Positions 1-11,554 of a stretch of 64,000 bases of DNA are shown piece by piece. The stretch spans positions 88,273,465-88,337,464 of the forward strand of contig CM042152.1 of the NCBI GenBank assembly GCA_023376005.1, written 5' to 3'. The DNA comes from Doryteuthis pealeii. Lineage: Eukaryota; Mollusca; Cephalopoda; Myopsida; Loliginidae. Within the stretch, counting starts at the first letter, position 1, and every line of letters begins with the position of its first letter. The notes beneath the pieces are model-generated. The model was not told the origin of the DNA and did no database searches. It saw only the letters and a list, made by a program, of their open reading frames with translations. The translations under genes were made by a program, and so were the position numbers.

Positions 1-109
1 AAATTCTTTTACAAAAATTCACTTTACATTTCTGTATTTTAAAATAATTTCTCAAAATTTTTTATTAGATAATCTCAAAAGCATAAATTCTTATTATGCA
101 TTTCTTGTT

Positions 110-113
110 ATAT

Positions 114-147
<34 letters not shown>

Positions 148-245
148 CATATTATATATATTAACATTTAATTCATCTAATGGGAAGTGATAAAATCTTC
201 AATTTGAATTAAAGAAAAAAAAATTGAAATATATATATATATATA
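110..245. repeat. AT-rich microsatellite cluster
   Basis: A run of AT dinucleotides at about 110-147 is followed by a shorter one near 228-245. The DNA from 1 to 390 is otherwise AT-rich with nothing I can recognise. Confidence 0.9.
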
Positions 246-390
246 GTAATATAATATAATGACAAAAGAAGTCATTGATGAAGTTCTAATAGGATAGATT
301 TGGTAAGATATACAAAATGTTTTAAAGTTGGTACTGCATTAGAAATAACAGTCTTACAGGTCATACAACAGACTCAAATTACCATAGAGA

Positions 391-1680
391 ACAATGCCAA
401 AAGACTTTTTAGTTTTATAGGGAACAATGCCCAAAAGATGTGTTACGATGTAGCAAACAATGCCAAAAGACTTGTTACTTTGTAGCAAACAATGCCAAAA
501 GACTTGTTACGATGTAGTAAACAATGCCAAAGGACTTGTTACTACATAGCAAACCAATGCCAAAAGACTTGTTACGATGTAGTAAACAATGCCAAAAGAC
601 TTGTTACGATGTAGTAAACAATGCCAAAAGATGTGTTACGATGTAGTAAACAATGCCAAAAGACTTGTTTACTTTGTAACAGCAAACAATGCCAAAAGAA
701 TTGTTACTACATAGCAAACAATGCCAAAAGACTTGTTACGATTTGTAGTAAAACAATGCCAAAGGACTTGTTACTACATAGCAAACAATGCCAAAAGACT
801 TGTTTACGATGTAGTAAACAATGCCAAAAGACTTGTTTACTACATAGCAAACAATGCCAGAAGACTTGTTACTACATAGCAAACAATGCAAAAAGAACTT
901 GTTACTACATAGCAAACAATGCCAAAAGACTTGTTACTTTGTAGCAAACAATGCCAAAAAGACTTGACTTGTTAAAAAACTATGCCAAAAGACTTGTACT
1001 TTGTACAAACAATGCCAAAAGAACTTGTTACTGATGTAGCAAACAATGCCAAACTTGTTACTTGTTACGTAGCAAACAATGCCAAAAGACTTGTTACTTT
1101 GTAGCAAACAATGCCAAAAGACTTGTTATATGTAGAAAACAAATGCCAAAAGGACTTGTTACGATGTAGCAAACAATGCCCAAAAAAAGACTTTTACTAT
1201 GTAGCAAACAATGCCAAAAGATGTTCTTTGTTACAATTGTTACGCTAACAAATGCCAAAAAAGACTTGTTACTTTGTAGCAAACAATGGCCAAAAGACTT
1301 GTTACTACATAGCAAACAATGCCAAAAGACTTGTTACTACATAGCAAAACAATGCCAAAAGACTTGTTACTTTGTAGCACAACATGCCAAAAGACTTGTT
1401 ACTACATAGCAAACAATGCAAAAGACTTTGTTTTACATAGAACAATGCCAAAAGACTTGTTTGTAGCAAACCAATGCCAAAAAATACATTGTAAGCAAAC
1501 AATGCCAAAAAACGAGACTTGTTACGAGTATGTGTAAACAATGGCAAAAGACTTGTTACGAACGTGTAGAAACAATTGCCAAAAAGATTAACAATGCCAA
1601 AGACTTTGTTACGATGTAGTAAACAAATGCCAAAAGACTTGTTACGATGTAGCAAACAATGCCAAAAGACTTGTTTTCAA
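391..1680. repeat. 32-bp minisatellite, about 40 units
   Basis: The unit reads roughly aaacaatgccaaaagacttg followed by ttac and a variable 8-base end (gatgtagt, tacatagc or tttgtagc). The invariant part is aaacaatgccaaaagacttg; the end alternates between the three variants in no obvious order. Many units carry 1-base insertions or deletions, so the several open frames here break into one another and are not genes. The array stops abruptly near 1680, some 55 bases before a foldback-element fragment. Confidence 0.95.
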
Positions 1681-1735
1681 GTCCTTTAACTGGACAGGTT
1701 GACATAGCTGTTTTTATTTCTTTGAAACAACCTCT

Positions 1736-1903
1736 TTTTCGGCTGATGTGCCCTCCGGCCCTCTTCAGGTATTTCTTCTTGAACTTGGGAACCTCCTCTT
1801 CGAAATCGGAGGGCACATCAAACAAAAATGTTCAGTACAGATAACAATAGAGAATAGTCCAAATAATACAAATTATCAATCCCTCATCTCAGAGAAACTC
1901 TGT
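1736..1903. mobile_element. FB foldback element, shortened copy
   Basis: The left part reads into a gatgtgccctccgg block and the right part returns its complement (ggagggcacatc), giving a hairpin of two arms with a short core. The right arm continues with gtacagataacaatagagaa, then a ccaaataatacaaattatca stretch, and ends with the ctcatctcagagaaa terminus seen in other FB copies. The left outer arm is missing. No transposase is present; it is a non-autonomous, decayed copy. Confidence 0.75.
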
Positions 1904-2539
1904 TTCCTTTGATGACAATGTCCATTTTCATACTCTCTCTCTCAAAAAGATATGCTCTATATGTTCTAAACAAGTTTCACTCTCATTCTGGTTTGTTTAC
2001 CAGGTTTGGACTCTCACACTGCTATCTGTCACTTTGAAGTTCTTATGTACACAACTTATATATATTTATCAGTGATATTAATATCAAGGATAAAATGAGC
2101 GCATGATTTGGGGAATCATATAATTGTTGCTTACATGAAAAATACATGAAGTAGCACAACCTTTTCACTTCAGATAAGTGAAAATACCAATTATCAAATC
2201 TGTGCATATTTAGAAAAGAATTCATAAAAATGTCAATAAATTTAGATGACTAAATCAAGGTTTTTCAAAGAAAGCTTTATTAAATTTAGCATAATATTTT
2301 GCACCTGTTATTTCATATGTATAATTGTCAAAGTGAATTTTTACTTTCCCGAATCAAAACTGTTGCTGTGAGAATTACTGGAAATAATTTTTCTAAGCAT
2401 AATCAACACAATCTTAAATTTTAGCCATAACACATTTCTTTCTTTTGCATTACTAAGAAGCAATAAATAAATGCAGGTGTTTTGTAAACTTTCCAATGGT
2501 AATTAGGGTTTGAGTATATATTTATTGAAGGAAGCATAT
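1904..2539. other. Unassigned AT-rich spacer
   Basis: No gene, repeat or structured element is recognised. A 60-codon open frame on the minus strand (2043-2225) has no recognisable domain and is treated as chance. Confidence 0.5.
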
Positions 2540-5500
2540 CTTTGTCTCTGAATTTTTTAAATGAGGCTTAATAATTTGGGAACATTCTGTTCGAGTTCCA
2601 GAGTCCAAGACGGTTTCTGAGTTCGACAAGAAATACATGAAGAAGACCGGAGGGCACATCGGGCAAAACATTGTACAGATAACAAAGATGAGGACAATAA
2701 TCCGAATAATCCAAGCTAATCTTTGCTTAATAAGCATTTTGAGAACATTGCATAACACTATTTCCAATGACTTGTGAGATCAGCATCATAACACAGTATG
2801 ACCCAAATTCTCAATAGATTTTAATAGACAAAGAAATTTTTTAAATGAGGCTTAATAATTTGGGAACATTCTGTTCGAGTTCCAGAGTCCAAGACGGTTT
2901 CTGAGTTCGACAAGAAATACATGAAGAAGACCGGAGGGCACATCGGCCAAAACATTGTACAGATAACAAAGATGAGGACAATAATCCGAATAATCCAAGC
3001 TAATCTTTGCTTAATAAGCATTTTGAGAACATTGCATAACACTATTTCCAATGACTTGTGAGATCAGCATCATAACACAGTATGACCCAAATTCTCAATA
3101 GATTTTAATAGACAAAGAAATTTTTTAAATGAGGCTTAATAATTTGGGAACATTCTGTTCGAGTTCCAGAGTCCAAGAAGGTTTCTGAGTTCGACAAGAA
3201 ATACATGAAAAGGCCGGAGGGCACATCGGCCAAAACATTGTACAGATAACAAAGATGAGGACAATAATCCGAATAATCCAAGCTAATCTTTGCTTAATAA
3301 GCATTTGAGAACATTGCATAACACTATTTCCAATGACTTGTGAGATCAGCATCATAACACAGTATGACCCAAATCTCAATAGATTTTAATAGACAAAGAA
3401 ATTTTTTAAATGAGGCTTAATAATTTGGGAACATTCTGTTCGAGTTCCAGAGTCCAAGAAGGTTTCTGAGTTCGACAAGAAATACATGAAGAAGGCCGGA
3501 GGGCACATCGGCCAAAACATTGTACAGATAACAAAGATGAGGACAATAATCCGAATAATCCAAGCTAATCTTTGCTTAATAAGCATTTTGAGAACATTGC
3601 ATAACACTATTTCCAATGACTTGTGAGATCAGCATCATAACACAGTATGACCCAAATTCTCAATAGATTTTAATAGACAAAGAAATTTTTTAAATGAGGC
3701 TTAATAATTTTGGGAACATTCTGTTCGAGTTCCAGAGTCCAAGACGGTTTCTGAGTTCGACAAGAAATACATGAAGAAGACCGGAGGCACATCGGCCAAA
3801 ACATTGTACAGATAAAAAGATGAGGACAATAATCCGAATAATCCCAGCTAATCTTTGCTTAATAAGCATTTTGAGAACATTGCATAACACTATTTCCAAT
3901 GACTTGTAGATCAGCATCATAACACAGTATGACCCAAATTCTCAATAGATTTTAATAGACAAAGAAATTTTTTAAATGAGGCTTAATAATTTGGGAACAT
4001 TCTGTTCGAGTTCCAGAGTCCAAGAAGGTTTCTGAGTTCGACAAGAAATACATGAAGAAGACCGGAGGGCACATCGGCCAAAACATTGTACAGATAACAA
4101 AGATGTGAGGACAATAATCCGAATAATCCAAGCTATTCTTTGCTTAATAAGCATTTTGAGAACATTGCATAACACTATTTCCAATGACTTGTGAGATCAG
4201 CATCATAACACAGTATGACCCAAATTCTCAATAGATTTTAATAGACAAAGAAATTTTTTAAATGAGGCTTAATAATTTGGGAACATTCTGTTCGAGTTCC
4301 AGAGTCCAAGAAGGTTTCTGAGTTCGACAAGAAATACATGAAGAAGGCCGGAGGGCACATCGGCCAAAACATTGTACAGATAACAAAGATGAGGACAATA
4401 ATCCGAATAATCCAGGCTATTCTTTGCTTAATAAGCATTTTGAGAACATTGCATAACACTATTTCCAATGACTTGTGAGATCAGCATCATAACACAGTAT
4501 GACCCAAATTCTCAATAGATTTTAATAGACAAAGAAATTTTTAAATGAGGCTTAATAATTTGGGAACATTCTGTTCGAGTTCCAGAGTCCAAGAAGGTTT
4601 CTGAGTTCGACAAGAAATACATGAAGAAGGTCGGAGGGCACATCGGCCAAAACATTGTACAGATAACAAAGATGAGGACAATAATCCGAATAATCCAGGC
4701 TATTCTTTGCTTAATAAGCATTTTGAGAACATTGCATAACACTATTTCCAATGACTTGTGAGATCAGCATCATAACACAGTATGACCCAAATTCTCAATA
4801 GATTTTAATAGACAAAGAAATTTTTTAAATGAGGCTTAATAATTTGGGAACATTCTGTTCGAGTTCCAGAGTCCAAGACGGTTTCTGAGTTCGACAAGAA
4901 ATACATGAAGAAGGCCGGAGGGCACATCGGCCAAAACATTGTACAGATAACAAAGATGAGGACAATAATCCGAATAATCCAAGCTATTCTTTGCTTAATA
5001 AGCATTTTGAGAACATTGCATAACACTATTTCCAATGACTTGTGAGATCAGCATCATAACACAGTATGACCAAATTCTCAATAGATTTTAATAGACAAAG
5101 AAATTTTTTAAATGAGGCTTAATAATTTGGGAACATTCTGTTCGAGTTCCAGAGTCCAAGAAGGTTTCTGAGTTCGACAAGAAATACATGAAGAAGGCCG
5201 GAGGGCACATCGGCCAAAACATTGTACAGATAACAAAGATGAGGACAATAATCCGAATAATCCAGGCTATTCTTTGCTTAATAAGCATTTTGAGAACATT
5301 GCATAACACTATTTCCAATGACTTGTGAGATCAGCATCATAACACAGTATGACCCAAATTCTCAATAGATTTTAATAGACAAAGAAATTTTTTAAATGAG
5401 GCTTAATAATTTGGGAACATTCTGTTCGAGTTCCAGAGTCCAAGAAGGTTTCTGAGTTCGACAAGAAATACATGAAGAAGGCCGGAGGGCACATCGGCCA

Positions 5501-6806
5501 AAACATTGTACAGATAACAAAGATGAGGACAATAATCCGAATAATCCAGGCTATTCTTTGCTTAATAAGCATTTTGAGAAACATTGCATAACACTATTTC
5601 CAATGACTTGTGAGATCAGCATCATAACACAGTATGACCCAAATTCTCAATAGATTTTAATAGACAAAGAAATTTTTTAAATGAGGCTTAATAATTTGGG
5701 AACATTCTGTTCGAGTTCCAGAGTCCAGAAGGTTTCTGAGTTCGACAAGAAATACATGAAGAAGGCCGGAGGGCACATCGGGCAAAACATTGTACAGATA
5801 ACAAAGATGAGGACAATAATCCGAATAATCCAGGCTATTCTTTGCTTAATAAGCATTTTGAGAACATTGCATAACACTATTTCCAATGACTTGTGAGATC
5901 AGCATCATAACACAGTATGACCCAAATTCTCAATAGATTTTAATAGACAAAAAATTTTTTAAATGAGGCTTAATAATTTGGGAACATTCTGTTCGAGTTC
6001 CAGAGTCCAAGAAGGTTTCTGAGTTCGACAAGAAATACATGAAGAAGGCCGGAGGGCACATCGGCCAAAACATTGTACAGATAACAAAGATGAGGACAAT
6101 AATCCGAATAATCCAAGCTATTCTTTGCTTAATAAGCATTTTGAGAACATTGCATAACACTATTTCCAATGACTTGTGAGATCAGCATCATAACACAGTA
6201 TGACCCAAATTCTCAATAGATTTTAATAGACAAAGAAATTTTTTAAATGAGGCTTAATAATTTGGGAACATTCTGTTCGAGTTCCAGAGTCCAAGAAGGT
6301 TTCTGAGTTCGACAAGAAATACATGAAGAAGGCCGGAGGGCACATCGGCCAAAACATTGTACAGATAACAAAGATGAGGACAATAATCCGAATAATCCAA
6401 GCTATTCTTTGCTTAATAAGCATTTTGAGAACATTGCATAACACTATTTCCAATGACTTGTGAGATCAGCATCATAACACAGTATGACCCAAATTCTCAA
6501 TAGATTTTAATAGACAAAGAAATTTTTTAAATGAGGCTTAATAATTTGGGAACATTCTGTTCGAGTTCCAGAGTCCAAGAAGGTTCCTGAGTTCGACAAG
6601 AAATACATGAAGAAGACCGGAGGGCACATCGGCCAAAACATTGTACAGATAACAAAGATGAGGACAATAATCCGAATAATCCAAGCTAATCTTTGCTTAA
6701 TAAGCATTTTGAGAACATTGCATAACACTATTTCCAATGACTTGTGAGATCAGCATCATAACACAGTATGACCCAAATTCTCAATTGATCTTAATAGACA
6801 AAGAAA
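2540..6806. repeat. Satellite of about 15 monomers of about 284 bp
   Basis: Fifteen head-to-tail monomers begin with the aaatgaggcttaataatttg block (near 2560, 2844, 3128 and on to 6528). Neighbours differ by only a few substitutions and 1-2 base indels, such as aagctaat versus aggctatt, and aagacc versus aaggcc. The first half of each monomer is one arm of the FB element (ccggagggcacatcgg, then gtacagataac and gaggacaataatccgaataa); the second half (tttgcttaataagcattttg to the aatagattttaatagac block) occurs nowhere else in the window. A 76-codon open frame recurs on the minus strand in most monomers with no start context or domain: I read it as a by-product of homogenisation, not a gene array. 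Confidence 0.95.
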
Positions 6807-7779
6807 AAACAAATGAAACAAAATTCAAAATCCACCATTTTGAAGCCAAAGTAAATACTGGAGAGACTATTTCCTCAAGAAACTTTTTGAAAACCCCAAA
6901 TCATATTTGCAATTTGGTGAAAGCCAGTTTCAAATCTCATACATCTGATAAATCGTTGCCAAAAGTCAAAATTCTTTTAAAGATTAAAACAATAATGAAG
7001 TAAAAAAAAGGACAAGTAAAATGTAACAATATATGGAATTGATTTAAGCTTAGAGCAGATTCTGCTTTGGACATAAGCCAGAAGATGTCTCAGTGAGAAG
7101 CTTTATAATTCAATACTCTTCGGAAATATCCAGAAAGTCTTGTCACACCCCCATTGGTTTATTGTGAATTTTACGGATGTTGCAATAAGCTGGTTAAAAA
7201 CTTCAGTCAAATAGTAAAAAAGGAAAAAAAACTAAAAGCAGACTTGGCTTTGGGCCTTTAAATGAACATAGAAAACTTGTCCTCAAAGAGAAATGAAATT
7301 TCAGCAGAAACTGAGACAGATACAGAATTTTCAAGCTCTCCTATCCATCCAGAATTATTGAAACAAAAAAAAAAGTGGGTCATTCAATAAACTTAACAAT
7401 ATCTCCTTTTACTTATTTGAAGTCGGGATTTTTGAAAGAATTTCTTATTGGGTGGCCAAAAACTACGCTTGGTTTAGTAAGTAAAAATAAAAGATTTTTT
7501 TTCTTTTTCAGTAATAATTCTATTGAACATGTTTACTGTATTGTTTCTTTCTCTTCTACCATTTTTCAGACAACTTCATAATTCCATCCTTCCAAAAATT
7601 TTTACATTTCTCAACTAAAAACTATTATAGGTGCCTTTTGTAGTCTTCCAGTAATTTACTTTCTTTTTAATAAGAGAATTCTATACATACTGAAATAAAT
7701 GGTAATCCAAATTTTCAGAATATATAGATAAGTGAAAACTATCCAGCTCTAAGAATTTTGACTAGGTTTTAAAAAAATG
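6807..7779. other. Unassigned flank of the satellite
   Basis: The last satellite unit decays at about 6785-6806 into unique sequence. A chance 88-codon plus-strand frame (6737-7003) starts inside the satellite and has no domain I recognise. No repeat family is recognised from 7004 to 7779. Confidence 0.5.
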
Positions 7780-8010
7780 GACCATATGACCTTTAGGCAC
7801 CCCTTTTTGATCTTGATTAAGAAAGGACATGTTTTTCATTTACACCGTCAATATCCGGTTGTTTTAATAGAAGATTTTTAGATTTAAAAAAATTATAAAA
7901 CTAACCCTAACCCTAACCCTCTAACAGACAACTGGATATTGACGGTGTAAATGAAAAACATGTCCTTTCTTAATCGAGATCAAAAAGGGGTGCCTAAAGG
8001 TCATATGGTC
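7780..8010. mobile_element. Foldback element with telomere-like loop
   Basis: Arms 7780-7862 and 7928-8010 are inverted copies of about 83 bases with only a few mismatches (gattaaga versus its partner with cgag; ccggttgt versus actgg). The outer ends read gaccatatgacctttaggca. The 65-base loop contains ctaaccctaaccctaaccct then ctaac (7901-7925), three and a half units of the animal telomere repeat. No open frame is present. The shape fits a MITE or foldback transposon; no clear target duplication is visible. Confidence 0.85.
7901..7925. repeat. Interstitial telomere-like repeat (CCCTAA)n
   Basis: Three full CCCTAA units and partial ends lie in the loop of the 7780-8010 inverted repeat. TTAGGG on the complementary strand is the standard metazoan telomere motif. 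Confidence 0.9.
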
Positions 8011-8949
8011 AAAAAAAAACAAAAAAAAAACATGCAGACAAGAATATTCCAAATGGTATGGTATTTATATTATTGTATATGCATATACGAAAATGGAATT
8101 AGATCTGACAATTTGAAGAAAAGATAAAGGAAAAACAATAGTAAAGATTGTGCTAACAAGCACATGTTTCAACATTGTGATGTTTATACAATGTAATCTA
8201 AATGAAGTTATTTGAAAGATAAAATAAAAACAATAGCATAAGGCATTGTATAAACTATTTGTCTTCTTCAGTTACATAAATGATGAAAGGGAAGATAATG
8301 GCTGACATGAAAAGTCCAACTAATGTTCACGTTCTGGCCCAGAATGTCTTTTAAAAATCTATATAAAAATGTATTTTGGTTAAAATCATGTAAATTTTAT
8401 TTTTAAACCTTAAAAACGTTATTTTTCATTGTATAAACTTCATAATGTTGATACATGTACATGTTAGCACAATCTATACTATTGTTTTTCCATGATCATA
8501 TATACATATCATGCAAATTTCTGAGACCTAAATTTTAGCCTAATATTAGGCAGTCGCACCATAAACAGGATACAAACTTTGTGTATGTAAATAGAAGTTA
8601 TCAAAATAATTAATCCAAGAAAAAAAAATCCAAGAAAAAGACTTAAAACACAATATATTAAATCTTGGAAACTTGAAGAAAAAGGTTAAAGAGATTTTTA
8701 TCAAATTTGTTTATAAGTTGTTCCCTGAATAATGGATATAAAACAATTTGTTACATTTGTGACAGATTTGAAGAAACTCTTTTTTATGAATTTGTTTTAC
8801 TTAATTATAAACAAATGAAATTATTGCCCAAGATATTGACAGACTGGACCTTAGACAAATCATTCAAAATATGTTATTTGTACATGATTATTCAGTTTAA
8901 ACCATTTAAATATTTGCTTCAACACCAAGATACAACTAATATAGTTATT

Positions 8950-9178
8950 TATTATATTACAGAAATAGGTCACAGCTTCTCAGAGAATAAAAAAACATCC
9001 TCATGGGGTCATAAATCAAATGTAAAGCAAATGCAAGACAAAATTATTTTAGTAACAGAGTGGTGAATACATGGAATAAACTACCATCATCAATAGTGAA
9101 TGCCCATTTCTAAACTCCTTTAAGGCAATGTTAGATAATCTGTGGAAAGATTATAAATATTCTGTGGAATTAAGATGA
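8950..9178 (+). pseudogene. LINE reverse transcriptase C-terminus, decayed
   Basis: Three frames must be joined to follow the protein: GHKSNVKQMQDKI, then RVVNTWNKLPSSIVNA, then LNSFKAMLDNLWKDY, ending at a stop at 9176-9178. This order, a basic GHK block, an N-W-N-x-L-P block and a final S-F-K-x-x-L-D-x-x-W block, is the usual end of CR1/L2/Jockey-type LINE open reading frame 2. At least two frameshifts separate the blocks, so it is dead. Sequence upstream to about 8707 is open for 119 codons but I recognise no reverse-transcriptase motif in it. Short ATT-rich repeats follow at about 9235-9260. Confidence 0.7.
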
Positions 9179-9430
9179 ATGTTTATAAGGAACAGCTGAC
9201 AGATCTCACACCTAATATACTAGCAGAAAAAGATATTATTATTTATTATCATTATTATTAAATTCTGTTTAAGAATGTATATTCGTTAACTGCCTTATGC
9301 TATATATAGATAGACAGAATGATATAAATATATATATTGAAGATCTTATTTTTTTTACTTTTCATCTGCACGGGCAGATGAATAATAGTTCAATTCCATT
9401 GCCTTTGGAGACAAAAATATGCTAAGCTAA

Positions 9431-9481
<51 letters not shown>

Positions 9482-9545
9482 TGTGTGTGTGTGCATGCGT
9501 GTGTGTGTATTAGTTTGGGAAATTTGTGTATATTTGTGTGTGTGG
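9431..9545. repeat. Compound (AT)n(GT)n microsatellite
   Basis: AT dinucleotides (9431-9448) pass directly into GT dinucleotides to about 9512 with interruptions to 9545. The Val-Cys open frame over it is an artefact. Confidence 0.95.
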
Positions 9546-10000
9546 TTGCATATCTTTTTGATGGATGTCTTTAATCCCATATTCATACATCAAAAGGAAA
9601 AAAAAACAAAAACTAAAATGTTCTATCTCAATAATTGCAAATAACCTTAGTCTTTTCTTAATGGTTTCTTTTTGGTTGACTCTTAGATCTTCAACAATTC
9701 TTTTTCTCTGTAACCATCTGTTGTTCATTTGTGTTCTGCTTCAATATGTCATACATGAAAAAAAAAAAAATATTCCTTGTGCTGAAACCATGTTTCAGAC
9801 TTTGAATTAATGACCTACCAAAAGTTAAAAAAAGTTTTTAAAAAATAAATTTAAAAAAAAAAACAAAAAAAAACAAACTATACTTCAAAGAATTGATTAT
9901 TGATATTTCCAAATAGAGTAATACCAATATTTTGCAGACCAGTGCACTGGATATCTAAAACTTTTGATAATTCCATGACCAGACATATTTTTAAGGTGAA

Positions 10001-10019
10001 AAAAAAAAAAAAAAAAAAA
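10001..10019. repeat. Poly(A) tract
   Basis: A run of about 19 A follows aaggtg. No retroposon body is recognised directly upstream. Confidence 0.7.
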
Positions 10020-10238
10020 GATTTCTGTTAAATGTTACATATGTTTGTTTGAATCTTTCAATCTTGATTAACATGTCCATTTGAAACTATTTGAATATGT
10101 TAAAAAGCATTTTATCATTTTCTTAATGCAACTTTGCAATTTTCAATCAGCTAACATTGTAATTATATACTCTGTGGATTCATTTTTTTTTTTTTCAGAT
10201 TAATTTTATTTTTGTTTTTTAGGCAAATTATACAACTC

Positions 10239-10320
10239 TTGAGGGCCAGGTTAGCTCAGTCAGTAGAGCGTTTGGCTAGAAACCACAAGGTTCCTAGTTC
10301 AATACCAGCCCAGTCCTAAA
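10239..10320 (+). mobile_element. SINE-A, tRNA-like head only
   Basis: The A-box-like ttagctcagtcagtagagcg and B-box-like gttcctagttcaatacc are spaced as in a tRNA. Only the head is kept; the SINE-A body starting at ctcgccaac is replaced by unrelated sequence after cagtcc. The acceptor stem ggccagg/cagccc is decayed, so it is not a working tRNA gene. Confidence 0.75.
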
Positions 10321-10511
10321 TAAAGGAATTGATTTGAAATTCCAAGACTGTTACTAAATACAACAATGACCTAAAAAAAAGGATGGAAGGTACAACAGCT
10401 GAAGCTTTATAACTATAACAAACAAGATAAATATAAATACACCAGTTTGAATAAATCAATGTATTTATTTCAATGGTTATATTCATCATCTTCAGTTATA
10501 TGATACTATAT

Positions 10512-10668
10512 TGATATATAGTAAGGTCACGTGAGTATTAGGAGGAGAGTCCATCGTCTAAGTACTTCAGGTGAATTCTGCACAGAGTAATCTGTGTGTT
10601 CTTAAATAGTGGTTTAGAACCATCGCCACTGTTCAGGTATGGGGGAGATGGGTCATTCCATTATATCA
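10512..10668 (-). mobile_element. Solo LTR, LTR-D family, 157 bp
   Basis: Read on the minus strand it starts tgatataatggaatgac and ends tatatatca, with a TATA-box-like ctatttaag in the middle. It matches the LTR at 27487-27640, which is followed by a primer-binding site, so it is the solo form. Five bases tatat flank both sides, compatible with a 5-bp target duplication but weak evidence in AT-rich DNA. LTRs this short are at the low end for Ty3/gypsy elements. Confidence 0.7.
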
Positions 10669-10683
10669 TATATATTATATAAA

Positions 10684-10932
10684 GGGCCGGGTTAGCACAG
10701 TCGGTAGAGTGTTCGGCTAGAAACCACAAGGTTCCTAGTTCAATACTGGCCCTCGCCAACACAGTGTATGAGTAGCACAGGGATCTGTGCAGTAAAGTAA
10801 GGAGCTGATGGTAGGTGTGGTGCTCCACCCCAGATGCAAAAACAATCTCCTTGGTGTGGCACTAGTGAACAGGGGATAGACTCCCTCACTGATTGGCTGA
10901 TACTGACTTGAGGCCACCCCGATGACTTTTTT
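10684..10932 (+). mobile_element. SINE-A, near full length
   Basis: The head gggccgggttagcacagtcg with the second box gttcctagttcaatactggc is followed by the family body ctcgccaacacagtgtatga, the ggagctgatggtaggtgtgg block, and the end ttgaggccaccccgatgact with a T-rich tract. The 5' acceptor-like gggccgg pairs with ctggccc, as in a tRNA. The anticodon-like loop ctagaaa is shared by all copies. The first box has decayed from agctcag to agcacag. Confidence 0.9.
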
Positions 10933-11119
10933 TTTTTTTAAACAACTCTAAATCAGAATTTACACTTGTCATTATTTAACATTCTTATATACATGATGTT
11001 CAGGAGAAATTTGACAGTTTCATAAGGAAAAAGAAAAAGTGCTTGGTAACTACAAAATTTAATGGATTGTAAAGAAATTCAACAGGCACAAAAGTAATTT
11101 CTGTGCCTGTCAAAAAGTT

Positions 11120-11432
11120 TCACTCAAAATAACTGACATTAGCGTCAATCACAGCCTCAATCCTGCTCCGGAACCTGGAGCAAGCTGATGTAAAGGTTCC
11201 CTGGGAAGGGTCTCAGAAACTACCTTAATTCTGTCAATTAACTAGGCTTTTGTAGTACTGGCACAGCAATTGGTGTCTTTCTCAACAGCGCCACAGACAT
11301 AATAATCCATGGGGTTAAGATCTGGGGAGTTCAGAGGCCAAACATTGGGACTGGTTTAGTCATAAAAATTTGCCTACAACCATTTTTGACTTTTCCCAGA
11401 GGTGTGGCAGGGGGCTAAATCCTGCTGCCATT
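11120..11432 (-). pseudogene. Tc1/mariner-type transposase, C-terminal relic
   Basis: On the minus strand the fragment reads WQQDLAPCHTSGKSQKWL, a stop, then WPLNSPDLNPMDYYVCGAVE, followed by a stop and LIDRIKVVSETLPRE. The D in QQDLAPCH and the D in NSPDLNPMDY are positions expected for the second and third catalytic acidic residues of the IS630/Tc1/mariner DDE/DDD superfamily. Several in-frame stops show it is dead. The N-terminal DNA-binding part is absent. No terminal inverted repeat was found on either side. Confidence 0.8.
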
Positions 11433-11517
11433 TAAAAGTAGATAAGTCCTTCCCAATGTTCTTTCTATCTTTGAATTAATTTGGCCATTTGTCAGACTAT
11501 GCTGAGCCTATTCTTTC

Positions 11518-11521
<4 letters not shown>

Positions 11522-11551
<30 letters not shown>
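11522..11551. repeat. (AT)n microsatellite
   Basis: About 15 AT units directly abut the left end of the FB element at 11552; another AT run abuts its right end (11864-11880). Confidence 0.9.

Positions 11552-11554
<3 letters not shown>

Noticed and set aside
391..1680. Short regularly spaced repeats as a CRISPR array
   Set aside because: Units are contiguous with no unique spacers, and the context is eukaryotic with no cas genes.
2522..6737. A family of tandem genes for a 76-residue membrane protein
   Set aside because: The frames are by-products of a homogenised satellite; no promoter, start context, splice signal or recognised domain.
9447..9644. Cysteine-rich secreted peptide (Val-Cys repeats)
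   Set aside because: It is the translation of a GT microsatellite.
10684..10755. Functional tRNA genes at SINE-A heads
   Set aside because: Stems are decayed, the same body follows in every copy, and copy number fits a SINE.
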